41,923 nucleotides of DNA. Origin: Bacteroidales bacterium (GTDB lineage Bacteria > Bacteroidota > Bacteroidia > Bacteroidales > F082). The DNA is taken from positions 1 through 41,923 of the forward strand of contig JAEEJS010000042.1 in the NCBI GenBank assembly GCA_016282015.1, read 5' to 3'. Each line of letters begins with the position of its first letter. Position 1 is the stretch's first letter. Below the pieces are notes generated by a model. The model was not told the DNA's origin. It worked only from the letters and a program-made list of their open reading frames with translations, and searched no databases. The translations under genes and the position numbers were made by a program. Positions 7,526 to 17,519 of the stretch are shown here, in pieces.

Positions 7526-8746
7526 TTATTTCTTCCAGTTCAAGATCTTTCTGAAATCGTATTCCTCCGGTTTATCAACGAATTTCTTCGCCTCTTCGTA
7601 ATCGGCCGGGGTGATGTATTGCAGGCAGTGGTTGAAAATGAGCTTTGCTTTCTCACCTTGCATGTTAACCAGACGTGGTTTGACTTTGCCATTTTCGTCC
7701 TCAACGTCCTTCAGATACAGAGGGCTGACTGCGCCTTTAGGATCGGCTGTGACCATAGCGCCGGTGACTCCCATGTCGAACAGCTTCTTCACGCCGTAGC
7801 CGAGAATTGAGCAGTACTGCAAATCGAAAGCGCACGGATCGACACAGCGTATTTCGTAACCGAGTTCCACCGGACGGCTCTTGATGCTCATGTTCAATGT
7901 CTGCAAACGCTGCTGCAACAATATATTGAAAATCTGTGCCTTACTGACGTTGCCAAGTTCAGGATGTCCGTGCTCGTCGTAGGTGAAGTTCACACCGGAA
8001 CTCTTTATCTCCTCGTCTGTCATGAAGTGGAAAACACCTTCTGAGATGCAAGCCACGCCATAGTTGACACCCATAATCCTACGTTTTATCATTGCACTGA
8101 TGACAAGTCGCAGAATTCTGTCGAATGTGACCTCTGTCTTGTAGAACATCTCCGGGATGATAATCATGGGGTAATGGCAGGCAGCGCCCATTCCGAATGC
8201 AAGGTGACCCGCCTCACGGCCCATGGCCGAAACCACAAACCAGTTACCGCTGGTGCGAGCGTCTTCGTAAACGGTCTGCAAGATGCGCACACCGGCTTCC
8301 TTGGCTGAATAATAGCCGAATGTCGGGCTGCCTTCAGACAATGGAAGGTCGTTGTCTATGGTCTTTGGAACATGTATGTTCTGAACATGTACATGATTCT
8401 TTATCAAGAACTTGGAGATGCGGTTGGCTGTAGAAGCAGTATCGTCGCCGCCTATAGTCACCAAGAGGTTTACATCGTTTTTCACAAAGAAATCAACGTT
8501 AAACTCCTCGTCTTTCGGTTTGTAACGGCTCATCTGCAGTGCCGAGCCACCCATTCTCATAATCAGATCGGCATATTGGAAGTCGATGTCTACAATTCTC
8601 GGGTTAGGTTTGAACAGGTTTTTGTATCCCTCATGGAGTCCGATAACGCGGAAGCCGTCTTTCAAAAATGTCTTGGCAACAGTGCTCACCACCGTATTGA
8701 TGCCTGGTGCCGGACCGCCGCCGGCGAGAATAACAACTGATTTCAT
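7526..8746 (-). CDS. 6-phosphofructokinase, pyrophosphate-dependent type
   Basis: Phosphorylates fructose 6-phosphate in glycolysis. The 406-residue protein begins MKSVVILAGGGPAPGINTVV with the PFK N-terminal motif. At residues 99-102 it reads GGDD (ATP-using enzymes have GGDG or GGDS), and at 127-133 it reads PKTIDND (ATP-using enzymes have PGTIDND). Asp and Lys at these two positions are the recognised signature of PPi-PFK, so the enzyme should be reversible and use pyrophosphate. SAMGREAGHLAFG, with the substrate-binding MGR, is also present. It is a single-gene unit with its own promoter and a shared downstream terminator. PPi specificity is inferred from residues, not shown. Confidence 0.9.
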   Translation of the reverse strand: MKSVVILAGGGPAPGINTVVSTVAKTFLKDGFRVIGLHEGYKNLFKPNPRIVDIDFQYADLIMRMGGSALQMSRYKPKDEEFNVDFFVKNDVNLLVTIGGDDTASTANRISKFLIKNHVHVQNIHVPKTIDNDLPLSEGSPTFGYYSAKEAGVRILQTVYEDARTSGNWFVVSAMGREAGHLAFGMGAACHYPMIIIPEMFYKTEVTFDRILRLVISAMIKRRIMGVNYGVACISEGVFHFMTDEEIKSSGVNFTYDEHGHPELGNVSKAQIFNILLQQRLQTLNMSIKSRPVELGYEIRCVDPCAFDLQYCSILGYGVKKLFDMGVTGAMVTADPKGAVSPLYLKDVEDENGKVKPRLVNMQGEKAKLIFNHCLQYITPADYEEAKKFVDKPEEYDFRKILNWKK

Positions 8747-8787
8747 ATTTTTCCTATGATTTAAAATTCAAACAAATAATAATCTTG

Positions 8788-8795
8788 CAAATATA
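8788..8795 (-). promoter_or_regulatory. -7 box for pfk
   Basis: The minus strand reads TATATTTG followed by C, matching TAnnTTTG, 42 bases upstream of the pfk ATG. Confidence 0.65.
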
Positions 8796-8852
8796 CAAAA
8801 ATTGTTTTGAAAACAAACAAAAAATATTCGTTTTTCGTACTGAAATTTTTAC

Positions 8853-8860
8853 TATTTTTG
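8853..8860 (+). promoter_or_regulatory. -7 box for ruvA-sprA
   Basis: TATTTTTG followed by C, 30 bases before the ruvA ATG, with TTCG at 8827-8830 as a possible -33 element. Confidence 0.65.
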
Positions 8861-8890
8861 CAAGTTTTAAGATAACAGGCAAATTTTTGT

Positions 8891-9472
8891 ATGTATAGTT
8901 TCATTTCGGGAACCGTTGTAGAGAAGAATCCGACTTACGTTGTGCTTGATAATCAAGGCATTGGATACTTGATTAACATCACGCTTAACACTTTCACGGC
9001 GATTGGCGAACAGCAGCATGTGAAGCTTTTCGTGCACCTCGCCATACGTGAGGACGCGCACACTCTGTACGGGTTTTACACCGAAAGCGAGCGCGAGCTC
9101 TTTCTCCAGCTCATCACGGTGTCGGGAGTTGGCTGCAACACCGCCCGCCTCATTTTGTCGTCGATGACAGTGAGCGAGGCAGTGGACGCCATTGCCACCA
9201 ACAACATCCGGATGATTCAGGGAGTGAAAGGCATAGGTGCCAAGACCGCTCAGCGCATAGTGGTCGACCTCCACGACAAGGTCGGCAAGCTCGAGGCGGG
9301 CGGTGAAATTTCGCCAGCCGGATACAATACATTGAAAGATGAGGCGTTATCTGCATTAATGGTCTTGGGATTCAACAAGGCGAGCATAGAGAAGACTTTG
9401 GACAAACTGATGAAACAGATGGACAATCCGTCGGTGGAAGACCTTATCAAGGAGTCGTTGAGACTGTTGTAA
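8891..9472 (+). CDS. ruvA: Holliday junction branch-migration subunit RuvA
   Basis: RuvA binds Holliday junctions and loads the RuvB helicase during recombination and repair. The 193-residue protein has the N-terminal OB fold (MYSFISGTVVEKNPTYVVLD), followed by HLAIREDAHTLYGF. Two helix-hairpin-helix motifs are present (LITVSGVGCNTARLILSSM and IQGVKGIGAKTAQRIVVDL), with the C-terminal RuvB-binding three-helix domain at ~150-193. Length is normal for the family. The stop is 10 bases upstream of sprA; a ruvA-sprA-gcvH arrangement is known in Bacteroidetes genomes. Confidence 0.95.
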   Translation: MYSFISGTVVEKNPTYVVLDNQGIGYLINITLNTFTAIGEQQHVKLFVHLAIREDAHTLYGFYTESERELFLQLITVSGVGCNTARLILSSMTVSEAVDAIATNNIRMIQGVKGIGAKTAQRIVVDLHDKVGKLEAGGEISPAGYNTLKDEALSALMVLGFNKASIEKTLDKLMKQMDNPSVEDLIKESLRLL

Positions 9473-9482
9473 AGAAATTTTT

Positions 9483-12400
9483 ATGATTTTTGAAAGATTA
9501 AAATATATCATAACAATATTGCTGCTTTGTGCAGGCTTTGGTGTCATGGCACAGGACGGCACTCCCTATGGACAGCCCGACCAGACAGGCGTCACCTTGC
9601 ATGAGCCTTCCAACGTCACCCACTCCATAGAGTACGACCCCATCACCGGACAATATGTCTTCACAAGTAAAATCGGCGATTTCACCTATCAGGACCCGTA
9701 TTACATGACCAAGGAGCAGTACTCCGACTACGTTACCCGCCAGTCCATCAAAAACTACTGGAAAGACCGTCGCGAGTCGGCTATAGGCAACAGCAACAGT
9801 AATTCGCTCATCCCGCCGATTTACGTGGGAGGTAAGGTGTTCGACAAGATATTCGGCAGCAACACCATCGACATCAAGCTGCAAGGTTCGGCCGACGTGA
9901 CATTCGGCATTAAATACCAGCGCCGCCGCGACCCTTCGCTCACCGTGGCACAGCAGCGCACCACCAACTTCGACTTCAACGAGGACATTCAGCTGAGCGC
10001 TTCCGCCAAAATCGGCGAGAAGATCCAGTTTAAGATGAACTACAACACCAAGACACAGTTCTCGTTCGAAAACAAGTTCACTCTGAAATACGAGGGCGAT
10101 GAGGACGACATCCTCCAACTCCTCGAAGCAGGTAACGTCAGCATGCCTCTGCGCAGCACCCTCATCAACGGCACCCAGTCGCTGTTCGGTTTCAAGACAC
10201 AGCTGAAATTCGGCAAGACCACAGTCACAGCCATAGCTTCATATCAGGAAAGTGAAACGCAAAAGATAGCAGTCAACGGCGGAGCTCTCACACAGGAGTT
10301 CGAGATTGAGTGTCTCGACTACGAGGAAAACCGACACTTCTTCCTCAGCCAGTACTTCCGCGACCATTACGAGGAGGCCGTGGCCACCCTGCCATCAGTC
10401 ACGTCCAGCATCAACATCACCAGAATCGAGGTCTGGGTCACCAACACCAGCTCCAACTACGAAAACTGCCGTAACATAGTGGCATTCACCGATTTGGGCG
10501 AAGGTAGGGAGGAATGGATTTACAACGACAAAAAGGTTCACCCTCTCATCGGCAGCTTGAACGACTACCCGGCCAACATGGCAAACGACCTTCTGCCGAA
10601 TCTCGACACCGTGCAGATCCACGACCTCAACACCGTGACATCTTACCTCACCTCGCAAGGCTACACCTCGGGCCGCGACTTCGAAAAGATACAGAAAGCC
10701 AGAAAACTTACGGCTTCGGAATACAGTCTCAACAGCAAGTTAGGTTTCATCACCCTGAATATTTCTCTCAACTCCAACCAAACTCTTGCGGTGGCATACC
10801 AGTACACTGTCATAGGTCAGGACGGAGTGTTCCAGGTCGGTGAATTCTCCGACGAGGCCATTCGCGAGCCAAAGCTTCTGGTCACCAAGATGTTGAAGAG
10901 CACCACCGTCGACACCAAGGCTCCTATGTGGAACCTCATGATGAAGAACGTCTACAACATGAGAGCCTATCAAGTGGCATCCACCAATTTCCAGATGAAC
11001 ATCATGTATCTGGGCAACAAGAACGGTGTCTCCACCGGCTACTTTGCTGACGCTCCTGAAGAAATCAAAGGTCAGTCGCTCTTGCACCTCATGGGCATGG
11101 ACCGCTTGAACAGCCAGAACAACCCTGTAGAAGGCGGTGATGGCATGTTCGACTTCATCAACGGAGCTACGACCAACGGCGGTACCATCAACGCCGCCAC
11201 CGGACGTATCTACTTCACTGTGCTGGAGCCTTTCGGAAGTCATATCAGGGAGAAGATCTTCCCAGACAACCCGGCTTTGGCCGACAAATACGCCTTCGAC
11301 TCTTTGTACACCATGACCAAGGTTATGGCTCAGCAATACACCTCCAAGAACAAGTTCCGCATGGAAGGCCGTTACACCTCGTCAGCAGGCAGCGAAATCA
11401 ACCTCAACGCCCTCAACGTACAGCCAGGTTCGGTGACTGTCACCGCCGGCGGACTTCCTTTGGTTGAGAACGTCGACTATACCGTCGACTACACTCTGGG
11501 ACGTGTTACTATTTTGAACGAGGCCTTGCTCAACTCAGGCACCACCATCAACGTGTCCATGGAGAACAACACCGCCATGTCCACCATCCGTAAGACATAT
11601 CTCGGTGCCCGCGTCGAACATGAAATCAATCCTACATTCATAGTCGGAGGTACCATCCTCCACCTCAGCGAGAGAGCCTACACCACCAAGGTGAACTACA
11701 ATGACGAGCCTATTTCCAACACAATATACGGCTTTGACATCAACTACCAGACCGATTCGCAATGGCTTACCGACGTCCTCGACAAACTGCCTCTTTACCA
11801 GACCAAGACCAAGTCGAGAATCACGGTGTCAGGTGAGTTTGCACGGTTCATACAAGGCATCAACAAAGAAACAGGTCAAACCGGCACTTCCTACATCGAC
11901 GACTTCGAGGGAGCCAAGTCGACCATCGACATGCACCAGTGGAACTTCTGGCATTTAGCCAGCACTCCTCAAGGTCAGAACAACCTCTTCCCTGAGGCCG
12001 CCTCAGTGGGTTTGGACTACGGTAAAAAACGTGCCAAACTGGCATGGTACACCATAGACCAGTCGGTGTTCTACGACCGTTACGGCAACCTTTTGCCTTC
12101 CAACATCACCAACGAAGAGCTGTCAGACCACCGCGTGCGTCAGGTGCTGCTCACCGAGCTTTACCCCAAGCGCGACATCCAGGCCGGTACCTCGACTAAC
12201 ATGACGGTGCTCAACCTCGCATACTACCCGAAAGAACGTGGACCTTACAACTTCGACACCGAGCATTTGAACCTTGACGGCACCTTCGACAATCCTGAGG
12301 ACCGTTGGGGCGGTATCATGCGCGCCATAGAGTCGTCCGACTTCAACTCCACCAACGTCGAGTATATAGAATTCTGGATGATGGACCCGTACTATGACGG

Positions 12401-15400
12401 TCAGGATCAGTCCAACATAGGTAAACTGTATTTCAACCTCGGTGATGTATCGGAAGACATTTTGCGTGATGGACGCAAGGCTTACGAGCATGGACTTCCC
12501 ACCTCTTCGACAGTCGAAAACGTCGATACCACCATGTGGGGACGCGTTCCTACCCTGCAGGCCCTTGTCAACGCATTCAACTCCGACCCTACCTCTCGTC
12601 CATATCAGGATATAGGTTATGACGGTTTGAACAGCACAGACGAGAAGGCGTTCTTCTCCAACTTCCTCAACACAGTCAGAAACAAGATCAACGCCGATGC
12701 ATACAGCAAGTTAGAGGGCGACCCGTCGTCAGATAACTACCACTACTTCCGTGGCTCAGACTACGACAGTGATCCTGTATACGCCAGCATTCTGGCACGT
12801 TACAAGAACTACAACGGCAACGAAGGCAACTCGCCTTCCGAAACCCAATATTCCGAAAGCTATACCACCAACAACAGCTCTCTCCCAGATCAGGAGGATA
12901 TCAACGGTGATAACACCTTGAGCGAGTCGGAAAACTATTATCAGTACGTTATCGACCTCGATCCTGACAAGATGCAAACCTCAGGACAGAACTTCATCTC
13001 CGACATCAAAGAGGCGGTGGTCCAGACAGCCAACGGTCAAACCAAGCGCATCAAGTGGTATCAGTTCCGCATCCCGGTGCGCGAGCCTAGCCGCATAGTC
13101 GGTAACATTGAAGGCTTCAGTTCCATCCGTTTCATCAGGATGTTCCTCAAGGGCTTTAAAGACAATATCGTTTTGCGTTTCGCCACTCTCGACCTGGTCA
13201 GAGGCGAATGGCGCACCTACACCAACTCAATACAGGCTCCTGGCGAGTATCAGCCGGGCGACCAGACAAACCACACAGTCTTTGAGATGTCGGCTGTCAA
13301 CCTCGAGGAAAACAGCAGCCGTTATCCTGTGCCTTACTGCATCCCGCCTGGCATTCATCAGGAGGTTTACACCGGAAGCACATCCACTGTGCGTCAGAAC
13401 GAGCAGTCACTGCAGCTGGCGGTCAAGAATCTTGTGGACGGCGATGCCCGCGGAGTGTACAAAACCACAGAGTTCGACTTCCGCTTCTACAAACACATGA
13501 AGATGTTCGTCCACGCAGAGAGCATGTACGACAACTATCCGGTTTACGACAACGAAGTGACGGTGTTCATGCGATTCGGTACAGACCTCACCGACAACTA
13601 CTACGAATATGAGGTACCTCTGAAGATTACCCCTTGGGGCACTTCAGTCACCGATGTCTACGGCATATGGCCTGAATCAAACAACTTCGACATAGATTTC
13701 GAAAGGGTTGTCAAGGTGAAATCGGACCGTAACACCGCTATAGCCAACGGCAACAAGGAGGTGAAGGTCAACCGCATATATTCGGAGATGGATGGCAAGA
13801 ACATCATCAAAGTGTTGGGTAACCCAACCATAAGCGAAGTGCGTTCGATGATGATAGGTATCAGAAATCCTAAGGTGGACGGTGAAGTTTCGCAAGACAA
13901 GAGCATCATAGTGTGGATCAACGAGCTTAGAATGACCGACCTCAGCAGTAACGGCGGATATGCCGCTACAGGACGTGTCGAAGCCACTCTGGCCGACTTG
14001 GGACGTGTTGCGGTGGCCGGATCGTACAGGTCGGCAGGTTACGGTTCTCTCGAAACCAAGATCACCGACAATGAGATGCTAGCCAGTAGATACTACAACG
14101 TGTCGACCGATATAGATTTCGGTAAGTTTATGGCACCGGAGAAGACCGGTATCACAGTGCCGGTGCACTTCGACCATAACAATACCACCATCACTCCGGA
14201 GTACAACCCTCTTGACCCCGATGTGAAACTCTCACGCTCGTTGCAGGACCTCGACCAGCATGGCAAGGACTCACTCAACGCCCTGGCCCGGGATGTCACC
14301 ACTCAGACCAACTTCAACATCACCAACCTGCGTAAGAACCGTGTCGGACAGAAGAAACCTCATTTCTATGATGTGGAGAACTTCAACGCTTCGTATTCTT
14401 ACACCAAGACAGAGCAGAGCAACCCCGATATGGAGTACAACCGTCAGAAGTCATATCGCGGAAGCATAGGCTACTCCTACACTACCAGCGCCAAACCTTG
14501 GACGCCTTTCGCCAAAGCGAAATGGGCTTCAAAGTCGTATATGCAGCTCTTCAAAGACTTCAACCTCTTCTATCTGCCGAAGAGCTTCTCGGTGTCGACC
14601 GAAATGTACCGTCAGATACACTCACAGAAGATGCGTAACAAGTCGTCGGGACTGGTTCTCACACGTGAGACCGTCGCCAAGAACTGGGACTGGACTCGTA
14701 ACTACGATTTCCGTTATGACATCACCAAGGCCCTCAACTTCACATACACTGCATCATCGCAGGCATACATTTACGAGCCTGCCGGCAACCCTGAGAAAAA
14801 CAGTGAGGAATGGAAAGCCAACCGCGACACCATACGCGACGAACTGCTGAAACTGGGTTCCATCTCAAGATTCACCCAAGCGGTTAAGTTGAGCTACAAC
14901 ATCCCTATCAACAAGCTGCCATATCTCGACTGGTTGACATCCACCGCCAACTACACCGGCAACTACCGTTGGATAGCCAATTCGCGTTACACTCAGAAAC
15001 GACTCGGTAACACCATAGAAAACGACTACTCACTGCAGATATCGGCCAACGCCGATCTGACCCGACTTTACAACAGGTCGAAGTATCTGAAGAATCTCAC
15101 AGCTCCTAAGCGCGGCAACAATATCAACAACAAGACCGGCCGTCTAAGAACACCTGACAGTAAGAGCGACTCCTTAACACCTAAGGAGAAGATTAACGTA
15201 GGAAAAGCCATAGTCGACAACGCAGTGCGTATTCTCATCAGTGTGAAGAAAGTATCCTTCTCCTACACCAAGACTAATGGCGTAGGCCTGCCGGGATTCA
15301 TGCAAAATCCAAGCTATTTCGGCTTGAGCAGTAGCAACGCTCCAGGCTGGGGTTTCGTGCTTGGACAGAAAAACGACATTCTCAACAACGCCATAAGCCA

Positions 15401-16583
15401 TGGATGGCTGAGCACCGACTCCACCTTCAACCAGCCTTATACCGAGCGTCTCAACGAGACCTATAATTATAAGGTGACGATGGAGCCGTTTACCGACCTC
15501 AAGATTGAGGTATCGGGCAACCGCACCTACGCTGAGAACTTCTCGGAGTATTTCCGTGCCGATGCCGATGGAATATTCCAGTTCTACACCCCGACCACAG
15601 GCGGTAACTACACCATATCCTACCTTATGACAGCCACATCGTTCACCGACGGTGACGTACTGTTTAACCGTTTGTGCGATTACCGTAGGGAGATAGCCGA
15701 CCGACTGGCCGAGAACAATGCAGCCTGGGTTAACATGGGTAGACCTTACGTTTACGATGAGATTGCCGCTGAGGAATTCCCTTATGGATATTCAGCCTCA
15801 TCGCAGGAAGTGCTCACCTACGCCTTCATAGCGGCCTACGGCGGATCCAGTGCGGGCAGCACTTCACTGACCCTGTTCCGCAAAGTGGCACTGCCTAACT
15901 GGAGCATCAACTTCACCGGTCTCAACAAGATTCAAGCTTTGAAGAAGATATTCAAGAACATAAGCCTTACACACGCTTACAAGTCAGCCTTCACCATCTC
16001 CTCTTGGGCAAACAATATCAATTATGACGCCAGCAACCAGATGGCAGTGTACTCCGGAACCAACACCCGCATATCGCAATACGACATAGCCCAGATACTG
16101 CTCAATGAGCAATATTCACCTCTGATCGGTATCAACATGACCATGACCAATTCGCTGACACCTACCATTGAATACAAGAAGTCAAGGACTGTGACTCTCG
16201 GTTTCAGCAACAACCAGATCACCGAGGTGAACGGGCGCGAAATCGTGATAGGTTTAGGGTACACATTCAAGGATCTCGGCTTCAACATAGCAATGTTGGA
16301 AAGCACCAGCAAACGTAAGGTCAGCAACGACCTCAAGGTGAAACTCGACATAGGATTCCGCCGCGATATCACAACACTGAGAAGTATTGACGAGCGCAAC
16401 AGCCAGATATCCGCAGGACAGGACAAGATCAACGTCTATCTTACCGGCGATTACACATTCAGCCAGCGTCTGAGCATGCAGGCTTTCTTCAAATATGACA
16501 TGACTAACCCGTTCATAGCCAACTCCTACAGGACTACTAACATCTTTGCAGGCATCACGGCAAGGTTCAGTCTGACGCAATAA
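9483..16583 (+). CDS. sprA: SprA, outer-membrane translocon of the type IX secretion system
   Basis: A 2366-residue protein, the usual size for SprA, the giant single-chain barrel that forms the T9SS protein-conducting channel. It has an N-terminal signal peptide (MIFERLKYIITILLLCAGFG, cleavage near MAQ). Early sequence includes QSIKNYWKDRRESAIGN and GGKVFDKIFGSNTIDIKLQG, followed by barrel strands such as QLSASAKIGEKIQFKMNYNT. The middle contains GTSYIDDFEGAKSTIDM, and the very long C-terminal barrel ends in GITARFSLTQ. The protein is intact, with no frameshift. Cargo should carry C-terminal sorting domains; one such protein (subtilase) is encoded at 38234-40819. It is probably co-transcribed with ruvA. 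No other obvious core T9SS subunit is close by, except a possible PorT-like barrel near 37563. Confidence 0.95.
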   Translation: MIFERLKYIITILLLCAGFGVMAQDGTPYGQPDQTGVTLHEPSNVTHSIEYDPITGQYVFTSKIGDFTYQDPYYMTKEQYSDYVTRQSIKNYWKDRRESAIGNSNSNSLIPPIYVGGKVFDKIFGSNTIDIKLQGSADVTFGIKYQRRRDPSLTVAQQRTTNFDFNEDIQLSASAKIGEKIQFKMNYNTKTQFSFENKFTLKYEGDEDDILQLLEAGNVSMPLRSTLINGTQSLFGFKTQLKFGKTTVTAIASYQESETQKIAVNGGALTQEFEIECLDYEENRHFFLSQYFRDHYEEAVATLPSVTSSINITRIEVWVTNTSSNYENCRNIVAFTDLGEGREEWIYNDKKVHPLIGSLNDYPANMANDLLPNLDTVQIHDLNTVTSYLTSQGYTSGRDFEKIQKARKLTASEYSLNSKLGFITLNISLNSNQTLAVAYQYTVIGQDGVFQVGEFSDEAIREPKLLVTKMLKSTTVDTKAPMWNLMMKNVYNMRAYQVASTNFQMNIMYLGNKNGVSTGYFADAPEEIKGQSLLHLMGMDRLNSQNNPVEGGDGMFDFINGATTNGGTINAATGRIYFTVLEPFGSHIREKIFPDNPALADKYAFDSLYTMTKVMAQQYTSKNKFRMEGRYTSSAGSEINLNALNVQPGSVTVTAGGLPLVENVDYTVDYTLGRVTILNEALLNSGTTINVSMENNTAMSTIRKTYLGARVEHEINPTFIVGGTILHLSERAYTTKVNYNDEPISNTIYGFDINYQTDSQWLTDVLDKLPLYQTKTKSRITVSGEFARFIQGINKETGQTGTSYIDDFEGAKSTIDMHQWNFWHLASTPQGQNNLFPEAASVGLDYGKKRAKLAWYTIDQSVFYDRYGNLLPSNITNEELSDHRVRQVLLTELYPKRDIQAGTSTNMTVLNLAYYPKERGPYNFDTEHLNLDGTFDNPEDRWGGIMRAIESSDFNSTNVEYIEFWMMDPYYDGQDQSNIGKLYFNLGDVSEDILRDGRKAYEHGLPTSSTVENVDTTMWGRVPTLQALVNAFNSDPTSRPYQDIGYDGLNSTDEKAFFSNFLNTVRNKINADAYSKLEGDPSSDNYHYFRGSDYDSDPVYASILARYKNYNGNEGNSPSETQYSESYTTNNSSLPDQEDINGDNTLSESENYYQYVIDLDPDKMQTSGQNFISDIKEAVVQTANGQTKRIKWYQFRIPVREPSRIVGNIEGFSSIRFIRMFLKGFKDNIVLRFATLDLVRGEWRTYTNSIQAPGEYQPGDQTNHTVFEMSAVNLEENSSRYPVPYCIPPGIHQEVYTGSTSTVRQNEQSLQLAVKNLVDGDARGVYKTTEFDFRFYKHMKMFVHAESMYDNYPVYDNEVTVFMRFGTDLTDNYYEYEVPLKITPWGTSVTDVYGIWPESNNFDIDFERVVKVKSDRNTAIANGNKEVKVNRIYSEMDGKNIIKVLGNPTISEVRSMMIGIRNPKVDGEVSQDKSIIVWINELRMTDLSSNGGYAATGRVEATLADLGRVAVAGSYRSAGYGSLETKITDNEMLASRYYNVSTDIDFGKFMAPEKTGITVPVHFDHNNTTITPEYNPLDPDVKLSRSLQDLDQHGKDSLNALARDVTTQTNFNITNLRKNRVGQKKPHFYDVENFNASYSYTKTEQSNPDMEYNRQKSYRGSIGYSYTTSAKPWTPFAKAKWASKSYMQLFKDFNLFYLPKSFSVSTEMYRQIHSQKMRNKSSGLVLTRETVAKNWDWTRNYDFRYDITKALNFTYTASSQAYIYEPAGNPEKNSEEWKANRDTIRDELLKLGSISRFTQAVKLSYNIPINKLPYLDWLTSTANYTGNYRWIANSRYTQKRLGNTIENDYSLQISANADLTRLYNRSKYLKNLTAPKRGNNINNKTGRLRTPDSKSDSLTPKEKINVGKAIVDNAVRILISVKKVSFSYTKTNGVGLPGFMQNPSYFGLSSSNAPGWGFVLGQKNDILNNAISHGWLSTDSTFNQPYTERLNETYNYKVTMEPFTDLKIEVSGNRTYAENFSEYFRADADGIFQFYTPTTGGNYTISYLMTATSFTDGDVLFNRLCDYRREIADRLAENNAAWVNMGRPYVYDEIAAEEFPYGYSASSQEVLTYAFIAAYGGSSAGSTSLTLFRKVALPNWSINFTGLNKIQALKKIFKNISLTHAYKSAFTISSWANNINYDASNQMAVYSGTNTRISQYDIAQILLNEQYSPLIGINMTMTNSLTPTIEYKKSRTVTLGFSNNQITEVNGREIVIGLGYTFKDLGFNIAMLESTSKRKVSNDLKVKLDIGFRRDITTLRSIDERNSQISAGQDKINVYLTGDYTFSQRLSMQAFFKYDMTNPFIANSYRTTNIFAGITARFSLTQ

Positions 16584-16624
16584 AAAAATATTTTTTTAAT
16601 TGCTGATTATGAAGAAATAAATCG

Positions 16625-16632
16625 TATTTTTG
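16625..16632 (+). promoter_or_regulatory. -7 box for gcvH
   Basis: TATTTTTG followed by CGG, with TTG at 16600-16602 as a possible -33 element. Predicted initiation is ~30 bases before the gcvH ATG. No strong terminator is visible between sprA and this promoter. Confidence 0.65.
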
Positions 16633-16670
16633 CGGTGTGAATTTTTGAATTTAAATTTTAAACACAGAAT

Positions 16671-17048
16671 ATGAATATACCTACAAACTTAAAGTACACT
16701 AAGGATCACGAGTGGATCCGCTTAGAAGGAGACAACGCTTACATCGGCATCACCGATTACGCACAACACGAACTTGGCGACATCGTTTTCGTCGACGTCG
16801 ACACATTGGACGAGACTCTCGAGGCTGAAGAGACATTTGGCACCATCGAGGCAGTTAAGACATCTTCAGAGATGTTCATGCCGGTAGGCGGCAAAGTCGT
16901 AGAGTTTAACGAAGCTCTTGCTGACGCTCCGGAGAAAGTCAACAGCGATCCATACGGTGAAGGCTGGATTATCAAAGCCGAAGTAACCGACGCATCAGAG
17001 ATGGACAACCTTCTTGACGCTGAAGCCTACAAAGCCCTCATCGGATAA
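16671..17048 (+). CDS. gcvH: Glycine cleavage system H protein
   Basis: GcvH carries the lipoyl arm that shuttles the aminomethyl group between the P, T and L proteins of the glycine cleavage system. It also serves as a lipoyl donor in some organisms. The 125-residue protein matches in full: [32 protein letters not shown], and the lipoylation site [11 protein letters not shown] with Lys at residue 63, then [12 protein letters not shown]. The other gcv genes are not in the window; glyA (35170-36450) acts in the same one-carbon route but is distant. It is followed after 3 bases by a vanZ-like gene with a TTG start. Confidence 0.96.
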   Translation: MNIPTNLKYTKDHEWIRLEGDNAYIGITDYAQHELGDIVFVDVDTLDETLEAEETFGTIEAVKTSSEMFMPVGGKVVEFNEALADAPEKVNSDPYGEGWIIKAEVTDASEMDNLLDAEAYKALIG

Positions 17049-17051
17049 GCA

Positions 17052-17471
17052 TTGGCACGTCTTACAAGACATATTTACCCCGGCTTGCTGTGCGGTGTAA
17101 TCATTTTGATACTCTGCGGTCTGCCGGGGTCTTATTTTCCTCAGGTCATATCATTCTGGGAATGGCTCGGACCTGATAAACTTGTGCATGCTCTCATGTT
17201 TACTCTCCTGTCTTTCCTCACCATCTGGGGCTACAGGAAAGAGTATTGCGAGAGCGACAAGGCCTATCGGACAAGGCTGCAGCTGTACACTCTGCTGGCC
17301 ACGGCAACGTACGGTGGAATCACCGAATTGCTGCAGATTTACTTATTTCACGGAAGATGCGGCAGCATATACGACTTCTGCGCAGATGTAATCGGCTGTA
17401 TATTAGGCATTTTGATTTTCAAACTCATCTTCCGAAAAAAAATGATAAAAATTTCGTCAGAGATTAAATAA
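17052..17471 (+). CDS. VanZ-family membrane protein
   Basis: A 139-residue protein with about four hydrophobic segments: ~10-27, ~46-60, ~80-95 and ~113-130. VanZ-like motifs are WLGPDKLVHALMFTLLSFLT, with the conserved DKxxHxxxF core, and YGGITELLQIYLFHGRCGSI followed by YDFCADVIGCILG, matching the ExxQ...R..s..D...N..G pattern. Named after the teicoplanin-resistance accessory protein, the family's function in Bacteroidetes is unknown, and resistance should not be assumed. The start is TTG at 17052; there is no in-frame ATG that retains the first membrane segment. It lies 3 bases after gcvH, so coupled translation is likely. Confidence 0.8.
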   Translation: MARLTRHIYPGLLCGVIILILCGLPGSYFPQVISFWEWLGPDKLVHALMFTLLSFLTIWGYRKEYCESDKAYRTRLQLYTLLATATYGGITELLQIYLFHGRCGSIYDFCADVIGCILGILIFKLIFRKKMIKISSEIK

Positions 17472-17478
17472 TTTTTGC

Positions 17479-17486
17479 TAACTTCG
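17479..17486 (+). promoter_or_regulatory. Probable -7 box for the tonB operon
   Basis: TAACTTCG followed by CAGCG is one base from TAnnTTTG and precedes the ATG at 17520 by 33 bases. A TAATTTTTG string at 17469-17477 is an alternative with one extra base. Confidence 0.45.
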
Positions 17487-17519
17487 CAGCGTTAATTGTG
17501 TAAGAAAAAATTTAATGTT

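Noticed and set aside
16584..16670. Terminator between sprA and gcvH
   Set aside because: Only A/T runs are present with no stable GC stem, so read-through cannot be excluded.
17052..17471. VanZ-like gene as evidence of glycopeptide resistance
   Set aside because: VanZ-family proteins are widespread without resistance genes, and no van cluster is present.
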